Assembly (NCBI GenBank): GCA_044224215.1
Contig: JBGAKX010000108.1
Location: 1-15,104 of the forward strand
Length of the DNA: 15,104 bases
From: DAOMFM01 sp035429825
GTDB lineage: Bacteria; Acidobacteriota; Blastocatellia; UBA7656; JADIYM01
Reading direction: 5' to 3'
Every line of letters starts with the position of its first letter. Within the stretch, counting starts at the first letter, position 1. A program made the position numbers and the translations under genes. A model generated the notes under the pieces. It was not told the DNA's origin, did no database searches, and saw only the letters and a program-made list of their open reading frames with translations. Positions 6,925-14,077 of this stretch are shown here, one piece after another.

Positions 6925-8841
6925 ATGACGCGCGAAACGACACAATTCGATGAGCTTGGTCTTGTTCGCACTGCCTCCCGCATCGCAGCCCGATCGTTGA
7001 TGCTGGTTGCAATTCTCGTAGCGGCATATTCGACGGCATATGCGACGACCTACAGCGTTTCACCGCCCCCCGTTGGAAACGACGCCAACGACGGCTCGGA
7101 GGCCGCTCCCTTTGCCACGATACAGAAGGCGGCTGACGTCGCGATTGCAGGCGATACGATCGTGGTCACTCGCGGGAACTATGCCGGCGTGTTGTTCGAA
7201 CGATCAGGACAGACCAACGCGCCGATCGTCCTCCAAGGGCAGGATGGCGCGGTCATTAACTCGCCTGGGCCGCTGAACACGAACCACGCCGGTGTCTATG
7301 TCTCGCGAGCGAGCAACATCGTCGTCGAGCAGCTCGAGGTATCCGGACTGGCGGGTGCCGGGATCGTTGCCGTGGGCCCGTTGCCTGACAACATGTCGCC
7401 GCTCGAAGGCATCGTGATCCGCGACAACTACGTCCACGACACCATGTACGGCGGCATTGCGCTCAGCAACGCGAGCGGCGGTCAGGTTCTCGACAACTTG
7501 TGCACGACTATCCTCGGACGACCCGGCATATTCGTCGCAGGGCTCAACACTACTGTGATCATCGCGCGCAACGTGGTAGGAGACTGTGAGTTTACGGGCA
7601 TCTGCATAGAAGGGTTCCCCACGTACGTCACGCCGACCACGTATCGCGTTACGGTGGAAGCAAACACCGTTTCCGGCTGCGGCCCACTCTCGGCCGCCGG
7701 TATTGAGCTTGTGGGCGCAGATGCCTGCCTCGTCGCCAACAATCTTCTCGTTGACAACAGGGGGCAAGGGTTCGAGCTGAGGATGACGGATGGCGGGCTC
7801 CTGTCGCACTCGAATCAGTTACTCAACAACACGGTCTACCAGTCGGGTGACGGCGGGCATCCAATTGCCGTTCGCGACGGATCGACCGCGACGACCGTTG
7901 TCAACAACGTGCTCCTGCATCCGGGCGGGCTTGGATCGATTGCGATCGATTCTGCGAGCCTTGTCGGGCTTGTTTCGGACTTCAATGACGTGGACGCGCC
8001 CATGCTCGTCGATGCGACGCCGATGTCGCTCGCGGAGTGGCAGGGCCTCGGGTTTGATACCAACTCGATCACCGCACTCGCCTCCGTCGTCTTTGTCGAC
8101 GCTTCCGTCGGGAATTTCGAGATCGGCCCTTCGAGCCCCGCGAGGGACTCGGGTCGCAATGTTTCGGGCGTCGGACACGACATCCGTGGTGTTGCGAGAC
8201 CGCAGGGGCCGGCATTTGACATGGGGGCCTACGAGTATGCGACCGATGCGCCTCCGCCTATGAATCACGACCCGGTTGCCGAGGCGGGACCGGACCTGAC
8301 CGCCCGTGCCGGCGAACGTGTCGATCTCGACGGACGCGCCAGCTCCGACCCTGACGGCGATCAACTCGCGTTCCTGTGGGAGCAGGTTTCGGGTCCCCCT
8401 GTGACGCTCGATGCATCCACGAACGTGACGGCGTCATTCGTCGCACCGTCGCTCGGATCGGACGACGACCTGGTCTTCCGTGTGACGGTGGCGGACGGAC
8501 GTGGCGGCTCGTCGGCCGACTCGGTGACCGTGCGCCTCATGGCCCGGGAACCCACGATTGCGATTTTGAAACCACTGGCCGGCCAGGTTTGGCGTATTGG
8601 ACGAATGAAACAGATCAAGTTCGTCGCCCCAACGGGAACGGCGGGCGATGTTCGCATCGAGTTGTCGCGTGATGGCGGCGCGTCGTATGCAACCATCGTC
8701 GCGTCGGTTCCTGTTTCGCGAGGCAAGACGAAGTGGAGGATCTCGGGTCCGGCGACTTCGTCTGCGATCCTTCGTGTCGTCGCCAACCAATCGCCTGACG
8801 TCTACGGCGTGATGGTGCAGCCGTTCACGATCAGGGACTAA
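6925..8841 (+). CDS. Secreted parallel beta-helix protein with PKD domain
   Basis: I start at ATG 6925 (638 residues). The frame is open back to ATG 6694, but that part covers the REP-like palindrome edge and the dispersed repeat and is unlikely to be coding. A signal peptide follows (SLMLVAILVAAYSTAYA, cleavage near residue 42). A DUF1565-type entry (GNDANDGSEAAPFATIQKAA) and a right-handed beta-helix of NosD/pectate-lyase type follow, rich in N-N-x-V/L turns, over residues ~45-440. Next come a PKD/REJ-like domain (residues ~450-545, SSDPDGDQLAFLWEQVSGPP) and a C-terminal beta-sandwich with ILKPLAGQVWRIGRMKQIKF of the Kre9/KNH-like type. Such proteins bind or cleave polysaccharide outside the cell, but no catalytic residues can be named. 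The ribosome site is weak (GAGGA at 6906-6910). A hairpin terminator lies 28 bases downstream. Confidence 0.85.
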   Translation: MTRETTQFDELGLVRTASRIAARSLMLVAILVAAYSTAYATTYSVSPPPVGNDANDGSEAAPFATIQKAADVAIAGDTIVVTRGNYAGVLFERSGQTNAPIVLQGQDGAVINSPGPLNTNHAGVYVSRASNIVVEQLEVSGLAGAGIVAVGPLPDNMSPLEGIVIRDNYVHDTMYGGIALSNASGGQVLDNLCTTILGRPGIFVAGLNTTVIIARNVVGDCEFTGICIEGFPTYVTPTTYRVTVEANTVSGCGPLSAAGIELVGADACLVANNLLVDNRGQGFELRMTDGGLLSHSNQLLNNTVYQSGDGGHPIAVRDGSTATTVVNNVLLHPGGLGSIAIDSASLVGLVSDFNDVDAPMLVDATPMSLAEWQGLGFDTNSITALASVVFVDASVGNFEIGPSSPARDSGRNVSGVGHDIRGVARPQGPAFDMGAYEYATDAPPPMNHDPVAEAGPDLTARAGERVDLDGRASSDPDGDQLAFLWEQVSGPPVTLDASTNVTASFVAPSLGSDDDLVFRVTVADGRGGSSADSVTVRLMAREPTIAILKPLAGQVWRIGRMKQIKFVAPTGTAGDVRIELSRDGGASYATIVASVPVSRGKTKWRISGPATSSAILRVVANQSPDVYGVMVQPFTIRD

Positions 8842-8868
8842 TCACCGGCGAGTGCAGCCTATCGCGCC

Positions 8869-8906
8869 CGCAGAGGCCATGGCCACGGCGGTCTCTGCGC
8901 GTTTCT
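8869..8906 (+). terminator. Probable intrinsic terminator of the beta-helix gene
   Basis: CGCAGAGGCC (8869-8878) pairs with GGTCTCTGCG (8890-8899), ten pairs including one G-U, around an 11-base loop. It lies 27 bases after the stop codon and is followed by CGTTTCT, a short T-rich tail. The tail is weak, so termination may be partial. The rest of the interval to 9072 shows only a small GGGC-TCAA-GCCC hairpin near 8953 and no gene. Confidence 0.55.
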
Positions 8907-9072
8907 GTACAGTTTTGTCCACATCCTGAGGGGATTCCAGATAGGGCTCAAGCCCCGAGCGGCGTGTGCTGGCAGGTGAATTGCACGTCCCTACTCTCGG
9001 TTGCGGCTAGGCACGATTACGCTTCGGTGTAGTTCGTTCAAGCGACGCCGTCAAACCTCAGCGTGACGTACA

Positions 9073-9390
9073 ATGAAGACTCCGCCGGTGTCTTCCAAAC
9101 AACAGAGAATCCTCGCCCTCGCAGCAACAACCATCGCTGCTGGAGCGATCATTGTTGGCTCGCCCGCGACTGCCTCATGTCAGTTCGCCTCCCGGAGTAC
9201 TCGCCGCGGATCCCAATCTGACGTGCCGACCTGGGTGTCAATGCCAGTCGCTCCTCGCCACGGGCGATCGCCACTTCGAGCTTTTCGGGACGGACCAGGG
9301 CGCGGCCAAAGCCCCACGACAACGGTTGAGGACGTGAGCCCCCACTGCACGGAAAAGACCTTGGAGCATTGCAACGAACAGCTTCGTTAA
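9073..9390 (+). CDS. Small exported ORF, possibly frameshifted remnant
   Basis: A 105-residue ORF beginning with a convincing signal peptide (basic SSKQQR, hydrophobic ILALAATTIAAGAIIVG, ending SPATA-SC near residue 35). After that the frame becomes Arg/Ser/Pro-rich and less gene-like. From about 9190 another plus frame reads more naturally (PPGVLAADPNLTCRPGCQCQ, then LLATGDRHFELFGTD, to a stop at 9337) and has more G/C at third positions. This suggests a frameshift near 9185-9195, so the ORF may be a decayed secreted protein. There is no clear ribosome site before the ATG. Just after the TAA, GGGCT-GGT-AGCCC (9401-9413) could form a small hairpin. No family is recognised. Confidence 0.4.
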   Translation: MKTPPVSSKQQRILALAATTIAAGAIIVGSPATASCQFASRSTRRGSQSDVPTWVSMPVAPRHGRSPLRAFRDGPGRGQSPTTTVEDVSPHCTEKTLEHCNEQLR

Positions 9391-9679
9391 ACAGCCATTT
9401 GGGCTGGTAGCCCTATCAAGGGAAGTGTCGAACACCACGCCCGAACGATAAGCCCGACGATGTCAGATGCGTTGTCGTCATGTTGAGTTGGTGGGGGCCA
9501 TAATTGCCATTATCCGCTGTAATAAAACCATCGAGTTCGTTACCCTTTGGGAGCCTCGAAGCCAGGGTACCTCGCGGTGGGTGTGGTAGCATTCCGAGCG
9601 AGGAATGTCTCGTCTGGTCCGCGCTAACCCTCCGCACGACGCACCCCTGTGTTGACTGACTGCGCCAAGGAGCTCCGCA
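9391..9679 (+). promoter_or_regulatory. Leader region of the propeller gene
   Basis: This interval of 289 bases has no credible gene. It holds a small hairpin at 9401-9413, a perfect dyad CATTCC-GAGCGA-GGAATG at 9590-9607 (a possible regulator site) and the TACCCT/AGGGTA dyad around 9541-9569. A possible extended -10 (TGGTAGCAT) overlaps the 9590 dyad but lacks a good -35. The region ends with AAGGAG at 9667-9672. Confidence 0.35.
9667..9672 (+). promoter_or_regulatory. Ribosome binding site pointing to a CTG start
   Basis: AAGGAG lies seven bases before CTG 9680, the only optimally placed codon that gives the propeller protein a complete signal sequence. The next conventional start, GTG 9719, has no ribosome site and lies within the hydrophobic segment. 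Confidence 0.6.
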
Positions 9680-12529
9680 CTGCGCTTTGCACTTCATACG
9701 CTCCTCGCGGTCACGGTAGTGGCCGCTGCGATGTTTTTCCGGCGAGACATCGTCGATGCCGCGAGCGGCGCTGACGACCCGGTCCCGTTCGCGGCCGAGC
9801 AGTCCTGGGCCTACACTGTACTCGGCTCACCGATCGGCGCGACCAACATCGTTGTCGCCCAAAACGGTGCTCGAACCGAGATTTTGCTGGATACAGGGTC
9901 CTACGTCCGGACTTGGATCGCTCTGGCGACCGGCGCATCGCACGGCGACTACGAGCAGGTATTCGTCAGCGCTTACATGGAGTCGCCTATTCGACAGATC
10001 GCTGTTGGCGACATAGTTGGCGACCAGGCGAACGAGGTCATCGTTCTACTTGAGAATAGTCGAATTCTTATCTACGACCTCGCCACAAAACGTGTGCTGT
10101 CGACGTTCGTCGCGCCGCTTTCGTATTCGGAAGGACTCGCGATCGCTGACGTTGACGGTGACGGTGCAAACGAGATGGTCGTATGCGGGTATCCGTCAGT
10201 TCTTGTTCTTGCGGCGGACGGCACCACCGAATGGACCGTGGCGGGTATCACCGCGATGGACCTCACGATCGCACAGATGGACACCGATCCGGCGCTCGAG
10301 ATTGCACTTACCGGAGGGCCGGTCATCGACACGGCGACGCACGAAGTCCAGTGGACGGCTCCGACAGCCAGCGGGCTGTTTGTGCGCTCGGCAGATATCG
10401 ACAACGATGGAATCAGTGAGCTACTCGTCGGTCAGGATACGGCTGTTCGTGCATTCGACGTGGACGAGCAACATGAGAAATGGAACATTCAGTTTTCCTT
10501 GTCGAGCATCTCGGCACTGTACGTCGCGAATGTTGACTCGGACCCGACGCCCGAGATTCTCGTTGGTCATAGCCAGTCAAATGCGGTCACCGCATACGAT
10601 CCCGTTACGCTTGCAGTCGATGGATCCATTGAAGGATCGCAAGGCGGTGTGTCGTCAATCGGTGTGGGAGATCCAGACGGTCAGGGCCGCATCGACGTGA
10701 TCTGGAGCAATGGAGGATTCGATTCGGGACCCGACCACTTCTTCGTGGCCGACTGGGATACGAAGGCGATCGAATGGACAAGTCTCGACCTGACGGGACC
10801 GATGGTGGGTCCCGACCTTGGAGATCTTGACGGCGACGGACGACAGGAGCTCGTGGTTGTCACGAGGGACTCGGATTCGAACTACGGAAGCGGACGAATT
10901 CTCGTGTTCGACGCAAGATCACACCGGTTGCGCGGCGTGTCCGACGAGCTATTTGGCGGCGACTCGTACGAAGGGATTCACGCGTTGCGGCTGCGTGACG
11001 TTGACGCAGACGGCCGCCAGGAGATCCTCGTCGCCGGCTCGCACTTCTACGACGGCGGTATCGCAGTCTTCAAGTTCAACGCGGACGACACATTCACAGT
11101 TGTCTGGGCCCTCAGCCCCGAGCCGACATTAGAGACGTTCTGCTCAATTGACGCAGCCGACGTCGACGGTGATGGCGCAATCGAGATAATCGCGGGAACG
11201 GAACCGTCGTGCAGCTGCGCCGGTACCGAGCTGTATGTCTATGGATACGCGTCGGGCCACCAGGAATGGAGATCCGGGCAACTCGGGAACGGTGCGATAT
11301 CGGGGCTCGCACTGGCGGACGTCGACCTGGACGGTGTGCTCGAGATTGTGGCGATGCGTCGTTGGAACGAGACGGACATTATTGACGGTGCCTCAAAGGC
11401 AGTCGAGATGACGTTGCTCGAACCGTTCACGGCGCTTCGCATTCGACCGAGTGACGCTGGGCCCGTCATGGTTTTTGGGACCGAGTCAGGCCAGCTCGTC
11501 ACGTATGCACGGTCGAGTGTGCCCGGGCCACGGTACGCGGAGACATCGCGTCGGACGGTGGTCCCCGGACAGGTGGACGGTGTGACGTACGACGCACAAG
11601 GCCGAACGTGGATTGGGAGTGCTGGGAGGCTTTACCTCATCGACTCATCCGGAGCAACCCTCTGGACAAGCCCGCAGTACCCACTGGCGAACGCCTATGA
11701 CGACATTGGTACCAACACGGTATTTCTTCCCGGATCTCGCACGCTGTTCACCGCAGGGGCAACGAGCGTTGTCGAGTTTTCATCCGGGACCGGATTCGGA
11801 ACGAGCGGTCCGGGTGTCTACGCTTCGGCACAGGGTGCATGGTTCCTGAAGAACACTGCGTCTCCCGGCCCGGGTGACGTGGTCTTCACATACGGTCCTG
11901 GCGGCACCGGCGTCGTTCCGTTGGTCGGCGACTGGAACGGCGATGGCACCGAGACTGCGGGAATCTACGATGTGGCTTCCGGGTTCTTTTTTCTCAAAAA
12001 CTCGAACACGCCTGGAGCGGCCGATCTCGTATACGGATTCGGCCCGCCGGGTGTGGGTTGGATCCCCATCGCGGGCGACTGGAACGGGGATGGCACTGAC
12101 ACGGTGGGTCTCTACAATCCCGTCACGAGCGTGTTCTTTCTGAGAAACAGTCATGCGCCGGGACCGGCCGACACGGTCTACAGTTTCGGTCCTCCGGGGT
12201 CCGAATGGAGCCCGGTTACCGGCGACTTTGACGGCGACGGTGTCGACACGGTCGGTCTCTTCGATCCGGTCGCGAGTTTCTTCTTCCTCAAGAACTCGCA
12301 TGTGCCTGGCGCTGCGGACGGGCTCGTCGGCTTTGGAGCCGCCGGCTCTGGATGGACGCCCCTCATCGGTGACTGGGACGGCGACGGAATCGATACGATC
12401 GGACTCCGCGATCCGGCGACGGGTGCATTCTTCCTCAGGAATTCGAACACGCCCGGGGCAGCAGACGTCGTATTCGGCTACGGACCGGCGAGTGCACGGC
12501 CGCTCACCGGCGACTGGGACGGGTTGTAA
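9680..12529 (+). CDS. Secreted FG-GAP/VCBS beta-propeller protein with C-terminal 49-residue repeats
   Basis: From the proposed CTG start the protein has 949 residues and begins MRFALHTLLAVTVVAAAMFF, a signal peptide or anchor. The conventional GTG at 9719 would begin inside this segment. The body is a propeller built from FG-GAP/VCBS blades with calcium-binding DxDxDG loops, for example ADVDGDGANEMVV (about residue 153), GDLDGDGRQELVV (~380), RDVDADGRQEILV (~437), ADVDGDGAIEIIAG (~493) and ADVDLDGVLEIVA (~545). Residues ~711-949 hold five tandem units of 49 residues, each with FFLKNS-like and GDWNGDG-like motifs. FG-GAP proteins are extracellular adhesins, carbohydrate binders or calcium-stabilised scaffolds; no enzyme motif is visible. 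The end at a GDWDG half-blade suggests the last unit closes a ring. It is convergent with mazEF-2. Confidence 0.88.
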   Translation: MRFALHTLLAVTVVAAAMFFRRDIVDAASGADDPVPFAAEQSWAYTVLGSPIGATNIVVAQNGARTEILLDTGSYVRTWIALATGASHGDYEQVFVSAYMESPIRQIAVGDIVGDQANEVIVLLENSRILIYDLATKRVLSTFVAPLSYSEGLAIADVDGDGANEMVVCGYPSVLVLAADGTTEWTVAGITAMDLTIAQMDTDPALEIALTGGPVIDTATHEVQWTAPTASGLFVRSADIDNDGISELLVGQDTAVRAFDVDEQHEKWNIQFSLSSISALYVANVDSDPTPEILVGHSQSNAVTAYDPVTLAVDGSIEGSQGGVSSIGVGDPDGQGRIDVIWSNGGFDSGPDHFFVADWDTKAIEWTSLDLTGPMVGPDLGDLDGDGRQELVVVTRDSDSNYGSGRILVFDARSHRLRGVSDELFGGDSYEGIHALRLRDVDADGRQEILVAGSHFYDGGIAVFKFNADDTFTVVWALSPEPTLETFCSIDAADVDGDGAIEIIAGTEPSCSCAGTELYVYGYASGHQEWRSGQLGNGAISGLALADVDLDGVLEIVAMRRWNETDIIDGASKAVEMTLLEPFTALRIRPSDAGPVMVFGTESGQLVTYARSSVPGPRYAETSRRTVVPGQVDGVTYDAQGRTWIGSAGRLYLIDSSGATLWTSPQYPLANAYDDIGTNTVFLPGSRTLFTAGATSVVEFSSGTGFGTSGPGVYASAQGAWFLKNTASPGPGDVVFTYGPGGTGVVPLVGDWNGDGTETAGIYDVASGFFFLKNSNTPGAADLVYGFGPPGVGWIPIAGDWNGDGTDTVGLYNPVTSVFFLRNSHAPGPADTVYSFGPPGSEWSPVTGDFDGDGVDTVGLFDPVASFFFLKNSHVPGAADGLVGFGAAGSGWTPLIGDWDGDGIDTIGLRDPATGAFFLRNSNTPGAADVVFGYGPASARPLTGDWDGL
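11813..12526 (+). repeat. Five tandem 147-bp coding repeats
   Basis: Units start at 11813, 11960, 12107, 12254 and 12401, exactly 147 bases apart; the last is cut to 126 bases by the stop. The protein pattern per unit is G-x-Y/F at the start, FFLKNS-x-x-PG-x-AD, FGP-x-G-x-GW-x-P, then GDW-x-GDG-x-DT. Spacing is perfectly conserved while silent sites differ freely, so the array is old and kept by selection on the protein. Confidence 0.9.
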
Positions 12530-12615
12530 TACCCTGCGACCGCGACTGATCATTTCTGCGAGTGCCGCGAGGCTCGCGATCGAGGTCGTTACGGCAAACG
12601 CGTGCGCTTTCAGCT

Positions 12616-12704
12616 GAATCTCCGAGATTCTGCCAAACCTGCGGTGGTGGCTCCCCGAGTGATCTCCCAGCCCGATCGTGCATACTTTGTCGTATCAGAC
12701 GCAG
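12616..12704. repeat. Diverged 89-nt dispersed repeat, copy 2
   Basis: Ungapped partner of 6728-6816 (about 71% identical by eye). It lies between the stop of the propeller gene (12529) and the stop of mazF-2 (12714), where no gene is expected. The upstream stretch 12530-12615 contains only a weak GC-rich hairpin (near 12553-12580). Confidence 0.55.
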
Positions 12705-12713
12705 TGTGTCAGA

Positions 12714-13067
12714 TCACATTGAGGCCAAATCCAACGCGACCAAGAGTCCCCGTCCCACGTCGTCAAGCACGTCTGGTGGCAACGCGCCCACTCGCTCCAC
12801 GAGCTTTGCCCGGTCAAGTGTGGTCACCTGATGGCAGAGTGCGACACTTGCCTTCTTGAGCCCTCCCGCCCCGGACCGAATTGCCACAGCCGTGGGTCCC
12901 CTGCCCGCCTGAGCCGCCGAAGTCGACATCGGGACAACGATAGCCGACCGCCACGTCGTAGTCTGATTGAACCCGTCGTGCGAGATGACGATGACCGGTC
13001 TGCGACCCTTCGGTTCCGAACCGGACCGCGGCGCGAGATCGGCCCAGTACACATCGCCACGCTTCAT
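12714..13067 (-). CDS. mazF: MazF/PemK-type mRNA interferase toxin (second module)
   Basis: A 117-residue toxin, the usual length. Motifs are MKRGDVYWADLAP (residues 1-13), GSEPKGRRPVIVIS (16-29), SAIVVPMSTS (41-50), VALCHQVTTLDRAKL (a typical MazF beta strand plus helix) and a C-terminal helix. The catalytic Arg of MazF is kept (Arg22/Arg23 before Pro24); the catalytic Thr position aligns with Ser48, a conservative change. MazF cleaves mRNA at short motifs, which cannot be predicted here. The ATG overlaps the stop of the antitoxin gene as ATGA, so the pair is translationally coupled. It is only distantly similar to the first MazF in the window and closer to the B. subtilis-like branch. Confidence 0.93.
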   Translation of the reverse strand: MKRGDVYWADLAPRSGSEPKGRRPVIVISHDGFNQTTTWRSAIVVPMSTSAAQAGRGPTAVAIRSGAGGLKKASVALCHQVTTLDRAKLVERVGALPPDVLDDVGRGLLVALDLASM

Positions 13068-13333
13068 CTCGAGCGACCCCTTCCGCGAAGAACCTCAACG
13101 GCAGCCCGCTCCAGGTCGACATCCAGATCCGCCGGAGTTCCGGCGTGCTTCGTCGCGTACGCAGTGAGTTCTTCGTGAATCTCGTTCCGTCGCTTTTGCC
13201 GCAACCAGTCTTCGAGCGCCTGACGAGCCACCGTCGTCGCCGGGACTTGTTCCCGCGCAGCGACACTTCGCAGCTCATCGTACAAATAATCGGGCAATGG
13301 CAGATGGAAGTTACGTGTCGTGCTGTGTCGCAT
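13064..13333 (-). CDS. MazE-type antitoxin, ribbon-helix-helix fold
   Basis: I start at ATG 13333 (89 residues: MRHSTTRNFHLPLPDYLYDE). The TTG at 13378 would read through the operator and add 15 unlikely residues. The N-terminus has the ribbon-helix-helix pattern: a short strand NFHLPLP, helix DYLYDELRSVAARE, turn QVPATT, helix VARQALEDWLRQ. The C-terminal 35 residues are charged and should bind the toxin. Ribbon-helix-helix antitoxins bind operators as dimers through the strand and repress their operon. The stop overlaps the toxin start by four bases. The purine-rich AAGAGAA before the ATG is a weak ribosome site. Its fold differs from the AbrB-type antitoxin at 5513-5767. Confidence 0.88.
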   Translation of the reverse strand: MRHSTTRNFHLPLPDYLYDELRSVAAREQVPATTVARQALEDWLRQKRRNEIHEELTAYATKHAGTPADLDVDLERAAVEVLRGRGRSR

Positions 13334-13353
13334 ATGGCAATTCTCTTGCCATA
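13333..13353 (-). promoter_or_regulatory. mazEF-2 operator
   Basis: TATGGCAA (13333-13340) and TTGCCATA (13346-13353) form a perfect 8-bp inverted repeat with a 5-base spacer, touching the first base of the antitoxin ATG. A possible -35 (TTGTTA on the minus strand, about 13373-13378) lies 17 bases before TTTATG. The position fits autorepression by the ribbon-helix-helix antitoxin. Confidence 0.65.
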
Positions 13354-13384
13354 AAGCTATGCCAGAAGACGGTAACAAATCAAG

Positions 13385-13449
13385 ATGGCAACGCTATGAG
13401 CGACCCATGCGCGGCTTTCTCGGATTCACAATGCGGTGCTCCATGGCAA
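13385..13449. promoter_or_regulatory. Two further ATGGCAA boxes upstream of mazEF-2
   Basis: ATGGCAA recurs at 13385-13391 and 13443-13449, in the same orientation as the left arm of the operator at 13334-13340. The steps are 51 and 58 bases. Extra half-sites could support cooperative binding of antitoxin or antitoxin-toxin complexes. Chance occurrence of two more copies of a 7-mer within about 110 bases is small but not negligible. Confidence 0.35.
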
Positions 13450-13453
13450 ACGA

Positions 13454-13478
13454 GCCCGAGGCAACGTTTGCCGAGGGC
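13454..13478 (-). terminator. Hairpin downstream of the peroxiredoxin operon
   Basis: GCCC-GA-GGCAA (13454-13464) pairs with TTGCC-GA-GGGC (13468-13478) around a 3-base loop, leaving two facing GA steps that could form tandem G-A pairs. On the minus strand it lies 66 bases after the end of the exported-protein gene and is followed by TCGTTTG, a poor T-tract. It could end the operon before mazEF-2. Confidence 0.4.
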
Positions 13479-13544
13479 GAGCCACTGTCCGAGCACCTGT
13501 TTGCTCAGACGGCCTTTCGGCGAGCGATGACGGAGCAGCAGTTC

Positions 13545-14066
13545 TTATTTTGCATCGATCGTTTCGGTCACGCTGCCGTCCGGACCAAGGAGTTCGATGC
13601 GCATGATCGCGCCGACGAACGATTCACGTCCCGGGATCGGTACCCTCGTCACCGTGAAGGTTATCAGGGCGTCATTCTTTCCCTTGGCTCGGATCCGATC
13701 TGCGACCGGATTCTGAACGATGAAATAGAATCCGGCGTTGGGGTTGGGGAGAATCCGGGCTCCAGTCTCACTGTCAGTGGCGGCGACTGTGGACACGCTA
13801 CCGACGGGCTTGACGGCGCCAAGCATTACATGTCGCCTGAGCGTCTTGCCATCGTAATTCCCAGGATGGCCGGCCACCGCGTCGAGGCTCACCTGGTCGC
13901 TTTCAGCCGACGGCAGCGCCCCATTGCCGATCGGATGGAACGCCCCGGCAGGATCGGTCGTGGGCGTCCCGTTCGCTGGTGCACCGGTCTCAAACTGTCC
14001 GGCGAGCGTTACGCAGGGCGCAAGCCACACAGCCGTACACATAACCAAGATCCTAACTCCTGACAT
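13545..14066 (-). CDS. Small exported protein with possible OB-like fold
   Basis: A 173-residue protein with a signal peptide (MSGVRILVMCTAVWLAPCVT, cleavage near LAG at residue 23). A Pro/Thr/Gly-rich linker follows, then a beta-rich core from about residue 60. The segment VSLDAVAGHPGNYDGKTLRR leading into strands VMLGAVKPVGS, GFYFIVQ, DALITFTV and FVGAIMRIELL resembles the 'x-V-x-x-x-P-x-x-Y-x-G-K-x-V' opening of periplasmic OB-fold domains; this is inference. AGGGAG seven bases before the ATG overlaps the stop of the peroxiredoxin gene, and the gap is only 11 bases, so the two genes are co-transcribed and probably under the TetR regulator. Function unknown; a role in oxidative or electrophile stress is suggested only by context. 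Confidence 0.75.
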   Translation of the reverse strand: MSGVRILVMCTAVWLAPCVTLAGQFETGAPANGTPTTDPAGAFHPIGNGALPSAESDQVSLDAVAGHPGNYDGKTLRRHVMLGAVKPVGSVSTVAATDSETGARILPNPNAGFYFIVQNPVADRIRAKGKNDALITFTVTRVPIPGRESFVGAIMRIELLGPDGSVTETIDAK

Positions 14067-14077
14067 GATTCAACTCC

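Noticed and set aside
11813..12526. Regularly spaced repeats considered as a CRISPR-like or non-coding tandem array
   Set aside because: The 147-bp units are in frame within one long gene and conserve protein motifs rather than nucleotide sequence.
13334..13378. Longer antitoxin start at TTG 13378
   Set aside because: It would translate the palindromic operator and add residues with no role in the ribbon-helix-helix fold, which begins right after ATG 13333.
13320..14063. A 247-residue plus-strand ORF opposite the exported protein
   Set aside because: It is antisense to a gene with a signal peptide, a good ribosome site and an operon partner, and it also runs through the mazEF-2 operator region. 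It has no recognisable domain.
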